A stretch of 10,055 nt of DNA from Alphaproteobacteria bacterium (GTDB taxonomy: Bacteria > Pseudomonadota > Alphaproteobacteria > CACIAM-22H2), in assembly GCA_016869915.1 (NCBI GenBank), contig VGDA01000093.1:1-10055 (forward strand). The letters run 5' to 3'. This document shows positions 1 through 6,212 of this stretch, piece by piece (within the stretch, counting starts at the first letter, position 1; the number at the start of each line of letters is the position of its first letter). The notes under the pieces are model-generated. The model did no database searches. It saw only the letters and a program-made list of their open reading frames with translations, and was not told the DNA's origin. Both the position numbers and the translations under genes were made by a program.

Positions 1-355
1 TGCGGAACTCGCCGGGCTCCTTGAGCAGGTAGGGCCCGTTGAGGACGCCGAAATCCGGCACGAAGTCGCCGATGCCGCTGGGGTCGGTCATGATCACCAC
101 GTTGGCGCCCTGCTTCATCAGCTCGTGCATCTCCTTGTTGCCGCCGAGCTGGCCCTGCGGGAAGACCTCCATCTTTACGCGGCCCTGGCTGCGCGCGTTG
201 ACGCGCTCGGCGAAGCGCAGGCAGGCCTCGTGGGCCGGCTCGGTCGGCGACAGCACGTGCGCGATGCGCAGGTTGGTCGTGGACTGCGCCCCGGCGCGCC
301 CGTGGATGGCGATGCCGGTGGCCGCGGCCGCGCCGATGAAGTGACGACGTTTCAT
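1..355 (-). CDS. TRAP transporter solute-binding protein, DctP family (partial, N-terminal part)
   Basis: This is the amino-terminal part (118 codons) of a periplasmic receptor for a tripartite ATP-independent (TRAP) transporter; the rest lies before base 1. The product starts MKRRHFIG, a twin-arginine-like export signal, followed by a short Ala-rich hydrophobic stretch and a likely cleavage site after AGA (residue 23). The mature start, with LRIAHVLSPTEP near residues 29-40, then FAERVNARSQGRVKMEVFP and the QLGGNKEMHELMKQGA segment, matches the first beta strand and helices of DctP-type proteins, which bind organic acids or similar small solutes. The start at 355 is preceded by a strong GGGGAGGA ribosome binding site about 5 bases upstream. 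No membrane subunits (DctQ/DctM) are in view, but they could lie to the left. The ligand cannot be predicted from this fragment. Confidence 0.88.
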   Translation of the reverse strand, partial: MKRRHFIGAAAATGIAIHGRAGAQSTTNLRIAHVLSPTEPAHEACLRFAERVNARSQGRVKMEVFPQGQLGGNKEMHELMKQGANVVIMTDPSGIGDFVPDFGVLNGPYLLKEPGEFR

Positions 356-420
356 GTTTTCCTCCCCTGGGGTCCCCTCGGACCCGTCGAGCGGCATATT
401 CCCTCGGCGGCGCCGGGCCC

Positions 421-468
421 GCCAGCCCCCCGAGGCGAGACGGCGACGGGTCTCCCCCGGCGGCGCCG
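421..468 (-). terminator. Imperfect GC-rich hairpin downstream of the DUF1993 gene
   Basis: About 10 bases after the stop of the 476-1000 gene, the minus strand can fold into an imperfect GC-rich hairpin around a GGGGAGACCC apex. A U-tract is lacking, so intrinsic termination would be weak. The element is a diverged copy of the perfect hairpin at 1102-1131: both share GCCAGCCCC, GCGAGACGGCG and TCTCCCCCGGC in the same order. A terminator role is inferred from position and foldability only. Confidence 0.4.
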
Positions 469-475
469 GCGCGGG

Positions 476-1000
476 TCAGCCTGCGCGGGCCGCCGCGCCG
501 AGCAGGTAGTCGGCCTTGCCGACCTCGACGCCGTCGTGCCGCAGGATGTTGTAGGCGGTCGTCACGTGGAAGAAGAGGTTGGGCAGCATCCAACGCGTCA
601 GGTAGTCGAGGCCCGGCATGCTGCGCGTGGCGTCGCGGCCGACCGGGAACACGATTTCCCGGTCCTCGGTGCCATCGAGGCGCCCGGCGGGGATGGTGTC
701 GACGAAGGCCAGCGTCTTGCGGATGCGCGCGCGCAGCTCGTCGAAGCTGGTCTCGTCGTCCGCGAATTTCGGCGCCTCCACCCCCGCGATCCGCGCCAGC
801 CCGTTCTTCACGGCGTCGCAGGCGATCTGGACCTGGCGCCGCAGCGGGAACATGTCGGGCGCCAGCCGGTCGCCGGTCAGCACCAGCGGATCGATCTTGC
901 GCGCGGCCGCATGGGCCGCGCCCAGGGCGAGGATGTGGTCGAGGCTGGCCAGCACGTGGCGGCTCGTGCCGAGCGCTGTAGCCGACATCGAGATCTGCAT
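476..1000 (-). CDS. DUF1993 family protein
   Basis: The gene encodes a 174-residue soluble protein that I assign to the DUF1993 family (compact helical proteins about 165-175 residues long, found in proteobacteria and fungi, of unknown biochemical role). Recognisable features are the start MQISMSATALGTSRHVLASL, a conserved LAPDMFPLRRQVQIACD segment near residues 47-63, a FADDETSFDELRARI stretch near 80-94, and the C-terminal LPNLFFHVTTAYNILRHDGVEVGK, which is typical of this family. The His residues in the last segment resemble those of DinB-like four-helix proteins, but metal binding is not shown. The start at 1000 is chosen because homologues begin with MxxSM and an AAGGGGA element lies upstream; the frame stays open to 1060, but that extension is Arg-rich and lacks family similarity. 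The gene sits alone between two solute-binding protein genes, with hairpins on both sides. Confidence 0.85.
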   Translation of the reverse strand: MQISMSATALGTSRHVLASLDHILALGAAHAAARKIDPLVLTGDRLAPDMFPLRRQVQIACDAVKNGLARIAGVEAPKFADDETSFDELRARIRKTLAFVDTIPAGRLDGTEDREIVFPVGRDATRSMPGLDYLTRWMLPNLFFHVTTAYNILRHDGVEVGKADYLLGAAARAG

Positions 1001-1101
1001 GGGGGTCCCCTTGGTGCGTCGTCGCGGTCGCCGGCACGCCCTGCGACCCGTGGCGCGCATGGTGGAGCATCGCGCATGCAGCCGCCAGCCCCGGAAAGCG
1101 A

Positions 1102-1131
1102 GACGGCGCCGGGGTCTCCCCCGGCGCCGTC
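1102..1131 (-). terminator. Perfect 13-bp GC-rich hairpin downstream of the family 5 SBP gene
   Basis: GACGGCGCCGGGG and its exact reverse complement flank a 4-base loop. On the minus strand the loop reads GAGA, a stable GNRA tetraloop. The hairpin lies 32 bases after the stop codon of the solute-binding protein gene. The downstream tail is only TCGCTTT, so it is either a weak intrinsic terminator or a 3'-end-stabilising or REP-like element. A diverged copy lies at 421-468. Confidence 0.6.
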
Positions 1132-1163
1132 CATTCCTGCGCCGCCGCGCGGCCGCAGGCGCG

Positions 1164-2756
1164 TCACTTCAGGTTGACGTGGCGCAGCGGGAAGTAGTTG
1201 TCCGCGTATTGCGCGACCTCGACGTTCTGCTTCATCGCCCAGACCACCGTCTGCTGGTGGAGCGGGACGTACCCGAAATCGTCCTTCAGCAGCTGGTTGG
1301 CTTGCTCGATGATCGCCGTGCGCTTCTTCGGGTCGACCTCGCTCGCCATCGCGTCGGTGAGCTTGTCGATCTCCGGGTTGCAGTACCCGCCGTTGTTGAA
1401 CATGCCGCGCGAGCGCGGCAGGTCGCGGCAATGGACGAGGTTGAAGAACACGTTGTGCGCGTCGTAGGTCGCCGGCGTCCAGCCCAGCAGGTAGAACGAC
1501 GTCTCGAAGCGCGGCACGTTGACCTTCTCGAAGAACTTCGCGCGGGTCTGGGCGTTGAGGTTCACCTTGATGCCGGCGCGGGCCAGCATCGCCGTGACCG
1601 CCTGGCAGATCTGCTCGTCGTTGACGTAGCGGTCGTTCGGGCAGTCCATGCCGACCTCGAAGCCGTTCGGGTAGCCGGCCTCGGCGAGCAGCCTCTTCGA
1701 CGCCTCGACGTCGAAGGGCGTGCGCCTGTTCTGCGCCTCGGACCAGCCATTGACGCCCGGGCCCATCATCAGCGCGGAGACGTTCGCCTGGCCGCGCATG
1801 ACGCGGCTGCGGATCGCCTCCATGTCGATCGCCTGGTAGAAGGCCTGGCGCACGCGGCGGTCCTTGAACGGGTTCTTGCCCTTGACCGAGGATTCCTGGA
1901 GTTCGGCGCGGTCCTGGTCGAAGCCGAGATAGATCGTGCGCAGCTCGGGTCCCTGGACCAGCTTGAGGCCCTGCGTGCCGGCGATGCGCGGCATGTCCTG
2001 CGGCGGGACGGTGTAGACGAAGTCGACCTCGCCGGAGAGCAGCGCGGCGACGCGCGTGGCGTCGTTGCCGATGCGGAAGAACGTGACCTCGGTGAGGTTG
2101 TGCTGCGCCTTGTCCCACCAGTTCGGATTCGGGACGAGGACCGTCTTCACGTCCGGCTCGCGGCTCTTCAGCACGAAGGGCCCGGTGCCGTTGGCGTTGC
2201 GGGTGGCGAAGTTCTCCTCGCGCTTGGTGAGGTCGGCCGCGACCGTGGCGCCGTTCTTTTCCGCCCACGTCTTGGACATCATGCCCCAGCCGGTGATCTC
2301 CTCGGGGAAGATCGGATTCGGGCCGTTGGTCTCGAATTCGACGGTGAGGTCGTCGATCTTGCGCGCTTCCTTCACCGAGCCGAAATAGCCCTTGATGTTG
2401 GAGCCGCCGCCGGTGGCGCGCGTGAAGGAGAACACGACGTCGTCCGCCGTGAAGGGCGAGCCGTCGTGGAACTTGACGTTCGCGCGCAGCTTGAAGCGCC
2501 AGACCGTCGGCGAGGGCTGCGACCACTCGGTCGCGAGCGCGGGCTCGAGACGCAGCTTGGAATCGCGACGGATCAGCGGGTCGTAGATGTTCTGCGTGAA
2601 GGTCAGCAGGAACGTCTCGTTGCGCGCGTAGGGATCCATCGAGTTTACGTCGCCGTCATTCGCCCAGCGGAAGGACCGCGCGTCGGCAGGCGCCGCGCAG
2701 GCGAGCGCGGCAAGGGCGGCACCGGCGACTAGGGCGCGGCGCAGGCTCGGCATCAT
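1164..2756 (-). CDS. ABC transporter substrate-binding protein, family 5 (peptide/oligopeptide type)
   Basis: This is a 530-residue periplasmic receptor of the SBP_bac_5 family (DppA/OppA-like), which delivers peptides, opines, glycosides or related solutes to an ABC importer. Residues 1-26 form a Sec signal peptide (RR, a hydrophobic Ala/Leu core, cleavage after ADA). The mature protein opens FRWANDGDVNSMDPYA. It carries the family signature near residues 74-115, including ALATEWSQ, WRFKLRANVKFHDGSPFTADDVV and FSFTRA. GTGPFVLKS, the VPNPNWWDKA segment and LLSGEVDFV follow, and then the C-terminal KRTAIIEQANQLLKDD and VPLHQQTVVWAMK elements. Two ATG codons lie in tandem (2756 and 2753) behind a GGAGGT site; the second has the better 7-base spacing, so the true start may be one codon later. 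The length is normal. No permease or ATPase gene is adjacent, so this is an orphan receptor within the window, and its ligand is unknown. Confidence 0.93.
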   Translation of the reverse strand: MMPSLRRALVAGAALAALACAAPADARSFRWANDGDVNSMDPYARNETFLLTFTQNIYDPLIRRDSKLRLEPALATEWSQPSPTVWRFKLRANVKFHDGSPFTADDVVFSFTRATGGGSNIKGYFGSVKEARKIDDLTVEFETNGPNPIFPEEITGWGMMSKTWAEKNGATVAADLTKREENFATRNANGTGPFVLKSREPDVKTVLVPNPNWWDKAQHNLTEVTFFRIGNDATRVAALLSGEVDFVYTVPPQDMPRIAGTQGLKLVQGPELRTIYLGFDQDRAELQESSVKGKNPFKDRRVRQAFYQAIDMEAIRSRVMRGQANVSALMMGPGVNGWSEAQNRRTPFDVEASKRLLAEAGYPNGFEVGMDCPNDRYVNDEQICQAVTAMLARAGIKVNLNAQTRAKFFEKVNVPRFETSFYLLGWTPATYDAHNVFFNLVHCRDLPRSRGMFNNGGYCNPEIDKLTDAMASEVDPKKRTAIIEQANQLLKDDFGYVPLHQQTVVWAMKQNVEVAQYADNYFPLRHVNLK

Positions 2757-2781
2757 GGTGACCTCCGGTCGTATGTTGCGG

Positions 2782-2808
2782 ATTTTAGCCGTATTGGCGC
2801 TAGCGCCA
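2782..2808 (-). promoter_or_regulatory. Candidate promoter and palindromic operator of the family 5 SBP gene
   Basis: On the minus strand TAAAAT (2782-2787) is a good -10 hexamer, 26 bases or more from the start codons. A weak -35 (CTGGCG) lies 16 bases upstream, inside the perfect 14-bp palindrome TGGCGCTAGCGCCA (2795-2808). A palindrome over the -35 box is the usual place for a repressor site. The assignment is inferred from sequence alone. Confidence 0.4.
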
Positions 2809-2817
2809 GTTTAGTGC

Positions 2818-2845
2818 AACGCCCGGGCGTTTCCACCCCGGAAAC
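2818..2845. promoter_or_regulatory. Two overlapping inverted repeats in the divergent SBP/GST control region
   Basis: AACGCCCGGGCGTT (2818-2831) is a perfect 14-bp palindrome. It overlaps a second inverted repeat, GTTTCC-ACCCC-GGAAAC (2829-2845). Both lie between the divergently transcribed SBP gene (start 2756) and GST gene (start 2928), 10 bases from a third palindrome at 2795-2808. They may be binding sites for a dimeric regulator. No regulator gene is adjacent, and GC-rich palindromes also arise by chance. Confidence 0.35.
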
Positions 2846-2927
2846 TTGGTCAAGCGGCGGCCCGCCCCGAGGCTTGCGCGCCGGCGCCGCGCGGACGCAC
2901 TCTCCCGGCCCCACGTGGAGGAGCATC

Positions 2928-3551
2928 ATGGCAGTGAAGATCTACGGCATCGCCCGCTCGCGCGCGATCCGCAACGTCTGGGCGTGCGAGGAGGGCGGCG
3001 TGCCCTACGAACTCGTGCGCACGCAATGGACGGATGGCGGGACGAAGACCCCGGAATTCCTGAAGATAAACCCCAATGGCGCGGTCCCGGCGATGGTCGA
3101 TGGCGACGTCGCGCTGTTCGAGTCGCTGGCGATCAACCTCTACATCGCCCGCAACCATGCGCCGGGCCTCCGCCCGGCCGGGGCGAAGGGCGAGGGCCAG
3201 CTCTTCCAGTGGACGCTCTGGGCGGCGACCGAGCTCGAGCCCGCCAATGGCGGATACGTGATGCAGACCGTCTATACCCCGCCCGAGAAGCGCGACCCCG
3301 CGGCGATCAAGGCGGCCTGGGAGAAGATGTTCAAGCCGCTCGGCGTGCTCGACGGCCATCTCGCCGGCCGGACCTGGATGATCGGCGACGCCTTCTCGAT
3401 CGCCGATGTCAACGTCGCCTCGGTCCTGCTCGGCACATGGTCGAACAAGGCCGATTTCTCGGGCTGGAAGAACCTGCACGCCTGGCTCGATCGCTGCTTC
3501 GCGCGCCCCGCCGCGCGCAAGTGCATCGAGATGCGCGCCGCCGCGACCTGA
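2928..3551 (+). CDS. Glutathione S-transferase family protein
   Basis: The gene encodes a 207-residue cytosolic protein with the two-domain glutathione S-transferase layout. The N-terminal thioredoxin-like domain starts VKIYGIARSRAIRNVWACEE, where Ser11 occupies the usual catalytic Ser/Cys region. It includes NPNGAVPAMVDG with the cis-proline (Pro54), then ALFESLAINLYIA, whose Glu65-Ser66 bind the gamma-glutamyl part of glutathione. The helical C-terminal domain holds the N-capping box and hydrophobic staple FSIADVNVA (Ser157, Asp160). Such enzymes conjugate or reduce electrophiles, or isomerise metabolites; the substrate is unknown. The start at 2928 is chosen because GGAGGAG ends 4 bases upstream and the family fold begins at once; the frame is open further upstream but that part looks unlike protein. 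It diverges from the SBP gene and converges on the cold-shock gene. Confidence 0.92.
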   Translation: MAVKIYGIARSRAIRNVWACEEGGVPYELVRTQWTDGGTKTPEFLKINPNGAVPAMVDGDVALFESLAINLYIARNHAPGLRPAGAKGEGQLFQWTLWAATELEPANGGYVMQTVYTPPEKRDPAAIKAAWEKMFKPLGVLDGHLAGRTWMIGDAFSIADVNVASVLLGTWSNKADFSGWKNLHAWLDRCFARPAARKCIEMRAAAT

Positions 3552-3573
3552 CGGCGCGTCCTGCAAACGAAAA

Positions 3574-3601
3574 GGGCGGGCGCGGTTTCCCGCGCCCGCC
3601 C
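3574..3601 (-). terminator. Strong intrinsic terminator between GST and cold-shock genes
   Basis: A perfect 12-bp stem (GGGCGGGCGCGG paired with its complement) encloses a 4-base loop that reads GAAA on the minus strand, a GNRA tetraloop. On that strand it is followed by TTTTCGTTTG, so it is a good intrinsic terminator for the cold-shock gene, whose stop is 25 bases away. It also lies 23 bases after the GST stop and could slow transcription from that side, although the plus-strand tail has no T run. Confidence 0.85.
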
Positions 3602-3625
3602 CTGCCTTCCCGCGAGGGAAGGACC

Positions 3626-3829
3626 TCAGGCGTTCTTGAGGTTGACGGCGGCCGGCTTGCCGCGCTGCTCCGCGACCTCGAAGCTCAGCTTCTGGCCCTC
3701 GGCCAGGCCGTCCATGCCCGAACGCTCGACGGCGGAGATGTGCACGAACACGTCCTTGCCGCCGCCGTCCGGCTGGATGAAACCAAAGCCCTTGCGAGCG
3801 TCGAACCACTTCACTTTACCAGTGGCCAT
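3626..3829 (-). CDS. Cold-shock protein, CspA family
   Basis: This 67-residue single-domain protein has a five-stranded OB fold that binds single-stranded RNA and DNA; family members act as RNA chaperones in cold, stress or stationary phase. It begins MATGKVKWFDARKGFGFIQP. RNP1 (KGFGFI, residues 13-18) and RNP2 (VFVHIS, residues 27-32) are both intact, with their aromatic residues, and the C-terminal strand reads GKPAAVNLKNA. The length is typical. The start at 3829 follows AAGGAGG with 5 bases of spacing. That site is part of the perfect palindrome GGAGGCCTCC directly before the start codon. The gene is isolated, with a terminator downstream and a long structured leader upstream (see 3830-4051), which suggests control at the RNA level as in other cold-shock genes. 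Which paralogue it is cannot be told. Confidence 0.96.
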   Translation of the reverse strand: MATGKVKWFDARKGFGFIQPDGGGKDVFVHISAVERSGMDGLAEGQKLSFEVAEQRGKPAAVNLKNA

Positions 3830-4051
3830 GGAGGCCTCCTTTGCATTGTGCCGCCCGCGACATTGCGCGCGGCGCCGGGCGCATGTGCAGCACCGCGGCG
3901 GCAACCGAATCTTGGTAGGTGACTTTTGGAGGGCAGGCGTCCCCGTCAGGGGCGCAAGTCCGGCGAAGTCAGGCCAGGACGAAGTTGATGGCGGGGAACA
4001 TGGGCATGCGCCGCCTCCGCGTCAACGACTATCTCGCCACACGCCCGCGCT
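3830..4051 (-). promoter_or_regulatory. Upstream leader region of the cold-shock gene
   Basis: The 222 bases between the FAD oxidoreductase stop and the cold-shock start hold no ordinary gene. On the minus strand they contain two short hairpins: one around 3950-3980 (TCC-T-GGC paired with GCC-GGA) and one around 3937-3955 (GCGCCCC-TGAC-GGGG-A-CGC). Each loop holds the sequence CTGAC. A CCCTCC segment (about 3927-3933) could pair with five bases of the GGAGG ribosome binding site. A 12-codon ORF lies at its upstream end (3969-4007). Long, structured 5' leaders are known for cold-shock mRNAs. I could not identify a convincing promoter, so the transcript start is unknown. Confidence 0.4.
3969..4007 (-). 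CDS. Possible 12-residue leader peptide upstream of the cold-shock gene
   Basis: A minimal ORF encodes MPMFPAINFVLA. GGAGG lies exactly 6 bases before its ATG, a spacing as good as that of the proven genes nearby. The stop codon lies in the loop of the first leader hairpin. The peptide is hydrophobic and matches nothing I recognise. Translation could couple ribosome position to folding of the cold-shock leader. Chance occurrence of such a short ORF is quite possible, since GGAGG is common here and no conservation can be checked. Confidence 0.3.
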   Translation of the reverse strand: MPMFPAINFVLA

Positions 4052-5377
4052 TCACGCCACGCGCCGGTCGAGCCAGTCGCGGACGCGGTAGGCGAGGCCC
4101 ACGGCCGGCAGGAACCAGGGATTGCCTGCATAGAGCGGCCGCGTGGGGAAGGGCAGGCCGTCGAAGGCGCTGGCGCGGTTGGCGCCGCCCGCGATCTTGA
4201 GGGCGAGCTGGTTGCCCAGGTAGCTCATCATCGCGACGCCGCTGCCCTGGCAGCCCAGCGCGTAGTGCACGCCCTCGTGCATGCCCATGTGCGGCAGGAA
4301 GTCGAAGGTGAAGGCGACGTTGCCCGTCCAGGCATGGGTGATGCGCGTGCCGGCGAGGCGCGGCCAGATCTCGAGCATGCGCGCGTGCAGCACCGGCGCG
4401 GCGACGCCCGCCGTGACCGGGCGGAAGCTCGCGCGGCCGCCGAACAGCACGCGCGTGCCGTCGGGCGACAGCCGGTAATAGGCCATCACGCGCTTGCTGT
4501 CGGAGATCATGCGCCCCGTGGGCAGGATCTCGCGCGCGACGCCCGGCGCGAGCGGCTCGGTGGCGACCATGTAGCTGCCGACGGGGATGACGCGCCGCCG
4601 CATCCAGGGCGTGAGCGCGCCGGTGTAGCCGTTGGTGGCGACCACGACGTCCTTCGCCGCGAAGTCGCCGCGCGCGGTACCGACGCGGAAGCCGCCGGCG
4701 TCGCGCGCGACGCCGGTGACGCGCGTGCCGTCGACGAGCCGCGCGCCGGCCTTGCGCGTCGCCTCGGCGAGGCCCTGGTGGTACTTGGCGGGATGCAGCG
4801 AGCCGAAGGCCTCCGCCACCAGCCCGCCGCGATAGTAGTCGGAGCCGATCTCCTCGCGCTGGCGCGCCGGCGGCAGCGCCTCCGCGCGCATGCCGGTGAG
4901 GCGGCGATAGAGCTCGACCTGGCCTTCCATCGTCCGGAAATGCGCCGCGCTCCAGGCGCCGAGGAAGCGGCCGCTGCGCGCGTAGTCGGCGGCGATGCCC
5001 TCGCGCGCGATCAGGTCCTCGAGGAAGGGCAGCGAGCCCATCGCCTCTGCCACGAGCCTGCCGGCGCGCTCCGTGCCGAGATGCGCGTCCAGCCCCATCG
5101 AGGCGAGCTTGATGCCGCCCGACACCATGCCGCCATTGCGCGAGCTGGCGCCGAAGCCGATGCGCTCGGCCTCCAGCACCGCGACCGATGCGCCGCGCCG
5201 CGCGAGCTCGAGCGCGGCGTTGAGGCCGCAATAGCCGCCGCCGACGATCGCGACGTCGACGCGGTCGGGAAGCCCGGGCGCGGTCTCCGGCGGTGGCGCG
5301 GCGGCCTCCCACCAGTAGGGCGTCTCCTTGAACCCCTGCGCGAAGAGCCCGTCCCCGGCCTGATCCGCTGGCGCCAT
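4052..5377 (-). CDS. FAD-dependent oxidoreductase, DadA/PuuB (gamma-glutamylputrescine oxidase-like) family
   Basis: The 441-residue flavoprotein belongs to the DAO family and resembles gamma-glutamylputrescine oxidoreductase (PuuB/OrdL), which oxidises amines or amino-acid derivatives to an imine with FAD. After a leader with FKETPYWWEAA comes the Rossmann motif VAIVGGGYCGLNAALELA (residues 42-59), then VLEAERIGFGASSRNGGM, the segment typical of this subgroup (usually GASGRNGG; here Ser replaces Gly). Further conserved blocks are GSLHPAKYHQGLAEA, VVVATNGYTG, YYRLSPDGTRVLFGGRASF, ITHAWTGNVAFTFDFLPHMG and ALGCQGSGVAMMSYLG, the last closing the FAD site. The start at 5377 is placed by homology and a GGGAG site 7-8 bases upstream. 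The open frame continues far upstream over the cytochrome gene, but that part is Arg/Ala-rich and not family-like. Cytochrome b561 lies 92 bases upstream on the same strand. The substrate is not predictable. Confidence 0.92.
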   Translation of the reverse strand: MAPADQAGDGLFAQGFKETPYWWEAAAPPPETAPGLPDRVDVAIVGGGYCGLNAALELARRGASVAVLEAERIGFGASSRNGGMVSGGIKLASMGLDAHLGTERAGRLVAEAMGSLPFLEDLIAREGIAADYARSGRFLGAWSAAHFRTMEGQVELYRRLTGMRAEALPPARQREEIGSDYYRGGLVAEAFGSLHPAKYHQGLAEATRKAGARLVDGTRVTGVARDAGGFRVGTARGDFAAKDVVVATNGYTGALTPWMRRRVIPVGSYMVATEPLAPGVAREILPTGRMISDSKRVMAYYRLSPDGTRVLFGGRASFRPVTAGVAAPVLHARMLEIWPRLAGTRITHAWTGNVAFTFDFLPHMGMHEGVHYALGCQGSGVAMMSYLGNQLALKIAGGANRASAFDGLPFPTRPLYAGNPWFLPAVGLAYRVRDWLDRRVA

Positions 5378-5469
5378 CGTCCCGCTCCCCCGCGTGCGCA
5401 TGACCCGAATGGCGCGAGCATCCACGATGCCCTCGGCGCGCGCCAGCCCCATGGCCGCCGCGCGGCAGC

Positions 5470-6099
5470 TCACGCGTCGGGCGCCTGCTTGTACCCGGTG
5501 ACCATCGCGCGCGGCAGGTTCTCGCGATGCGCGAAGCTGGCGAGCGCGACCCCGCCGACATGCGCGATCACGAGCAGCAGCGTGATCTCCGCCGCCGCGT
5601 CGTGGACCTGCTTCAGCCAGCGCGCGGGACGGCGGATGCGCGTCTCGTCGCGCGCGGCGGCCTCGGCCTGGAGCCGCGCGGCCTCGGCGCCGAGCAGTGG
5701 CGCGAGCGGCCCGCGGTCGCGGCTCGCGCCCAGGTAGGCGATGCCGGTCGCGGTCGTGGCGGCGAGGCTCGCCAGCAGCGCCACCACCATGATGCCGCCC
5801 GCCGGGCTGTGGCCGAGATGGCGCGGCGCGCGCAGCGCTAGCAGCTGGCGCAGATAGGTAAGCGCCGCCGAGGGCCTGACGACGAAGGAGGCGAAGCGCG
5901 CCTCGCGCGGCCCGGCGATGCCCCAGGCGACGCGCAGCGCCACCGTCGCGGCCACCGCGTAGCCTGCCCATTCATGCAGCCAGGCGGGCTTGCCCTCGGT
6001 CAGCCAGGCGATGGCGAAGCCGAGGACGAGCACGCCATGCGCGACGCGCACGAGCGGATCCCAGACGCGCACCCATTCCCGCCGTTCCAGGCCCGCCAT
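5470..6099 (-). CDS. Cytochrome b561 / Ni-Fe hydrogenase-type b cytochrome membrane protein
   Basis: The 209-residue integral membrane protein belongs to the bacterial cytochrome b561 family and probably moves electrons between a periplasmic or membrane donor and the quinone pool. The opening VRVWDPLVRVAHGVLVLGF puts His21 in the first helix. HEWAGYAVAATVALRVAWG (His42) is the second helix, HLGHSPAGGIMVVALLASL (His94, His97) leads into the third, and VHDAAAEITLLLVIAHVGGV (His166, His180) forms the fourth. The end, FAHRENLPRAMVTGYK (His191), is a hallmark of the family. Several of these His residues should ligate two b-type hemes. The start at 6099 has GGGGAG 7 bases upstream. A charged, Ala/Arg-rich loop (about 125-163) is longer than in many members. 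It may form an operon with the FAD oxidoreductase 92 bases downstream. No cytochrome c or hydrogenase partner is in view. Confidence 0.92.
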   Translation of the reverse strand: MAGLERREWVRVWDPLVRVAHGVLVLGFAIAWLTEGKPAWLHEWAGYAVAATVALRVAWGIAGPREARFASFVVRPSAALTYLRQLLALRAPRHLGHSPAGGIMVVALLASLAATTATGIAYLGASRDRGPLAPLLGAEAARLQAEAAARDETRIRRPARWLKQVHDAAAEITLLLVIAHVGGVALASFAHRENLPRAMVTGYKQAPDA

Positions 6100-6212
6100 G
6101 GCGCAACTCCCCGTCGCCTCGTCGCGCGGCAGGATGCATCATCGACGCCGCCGGGAGGCCGGGCATTCCGCCGCAGGGGTCCTTCCGACGCGCCCGGGGA
6201 GGGGCGGCACGC

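Noticed and set aside
1001..1060. Longer DUF1993 start at 1060
   Set aside because: The added residues are mostly Arg and do not match family N-termini, which begin near MQISM.
1054..1078. Direct repeat CGCGCATG twice upstream of the DUF1993 gene
   Set aside because: Eight-base GC-rich repeats are frequent by chance in this sequence, and no promoter elements are associated with them.
618..2732. Plus-strand open frame of 704 codons opposite the DUF1993 and SBP genes
   Set aside because: It is Arg/Ala/Val-rich without any recognisable domain, and the minus-strand frames over the same bases give full-length known families. Such antisense frames are common in high-GC DNA with strong third-position G/C.
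2697..2756. Lipoprotein signal in the family 5 SBP (Cys20)
   Set aside because: The residues before Cys20 are A-L-A, a poor lipobox, while ADA at 24-26 is a good signal peptidase I site.
3880..3990. Small structured RNA (6S, SRP RNA or riboswitch) in the cold-shock upstream region
   Set aside because: I compared it by eye with the core motifs of SRP RNA, cobalamin and glycine riboswitches and found no convincing match. A covariance-model scan would be needed to say more.
5378..5971. Upstream in-frame extension of the FAD oxidoreductase as an N-terminal fusion domain
   Set aside because: The extension is a shadow of the cytochrome b561 gene in another frame, Arg/Ala-rich with no domain. The start at 5377 has a ribosome binding site and agrees with family length.
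6100..6212. Operator search in the divergent region between cytochrome b561 and the MetX-like gene
   Set aside because: Only the 8-bp palindrome GATGCATC is seen, which is too short to stand out, and no clear -10/-35 pair was found.
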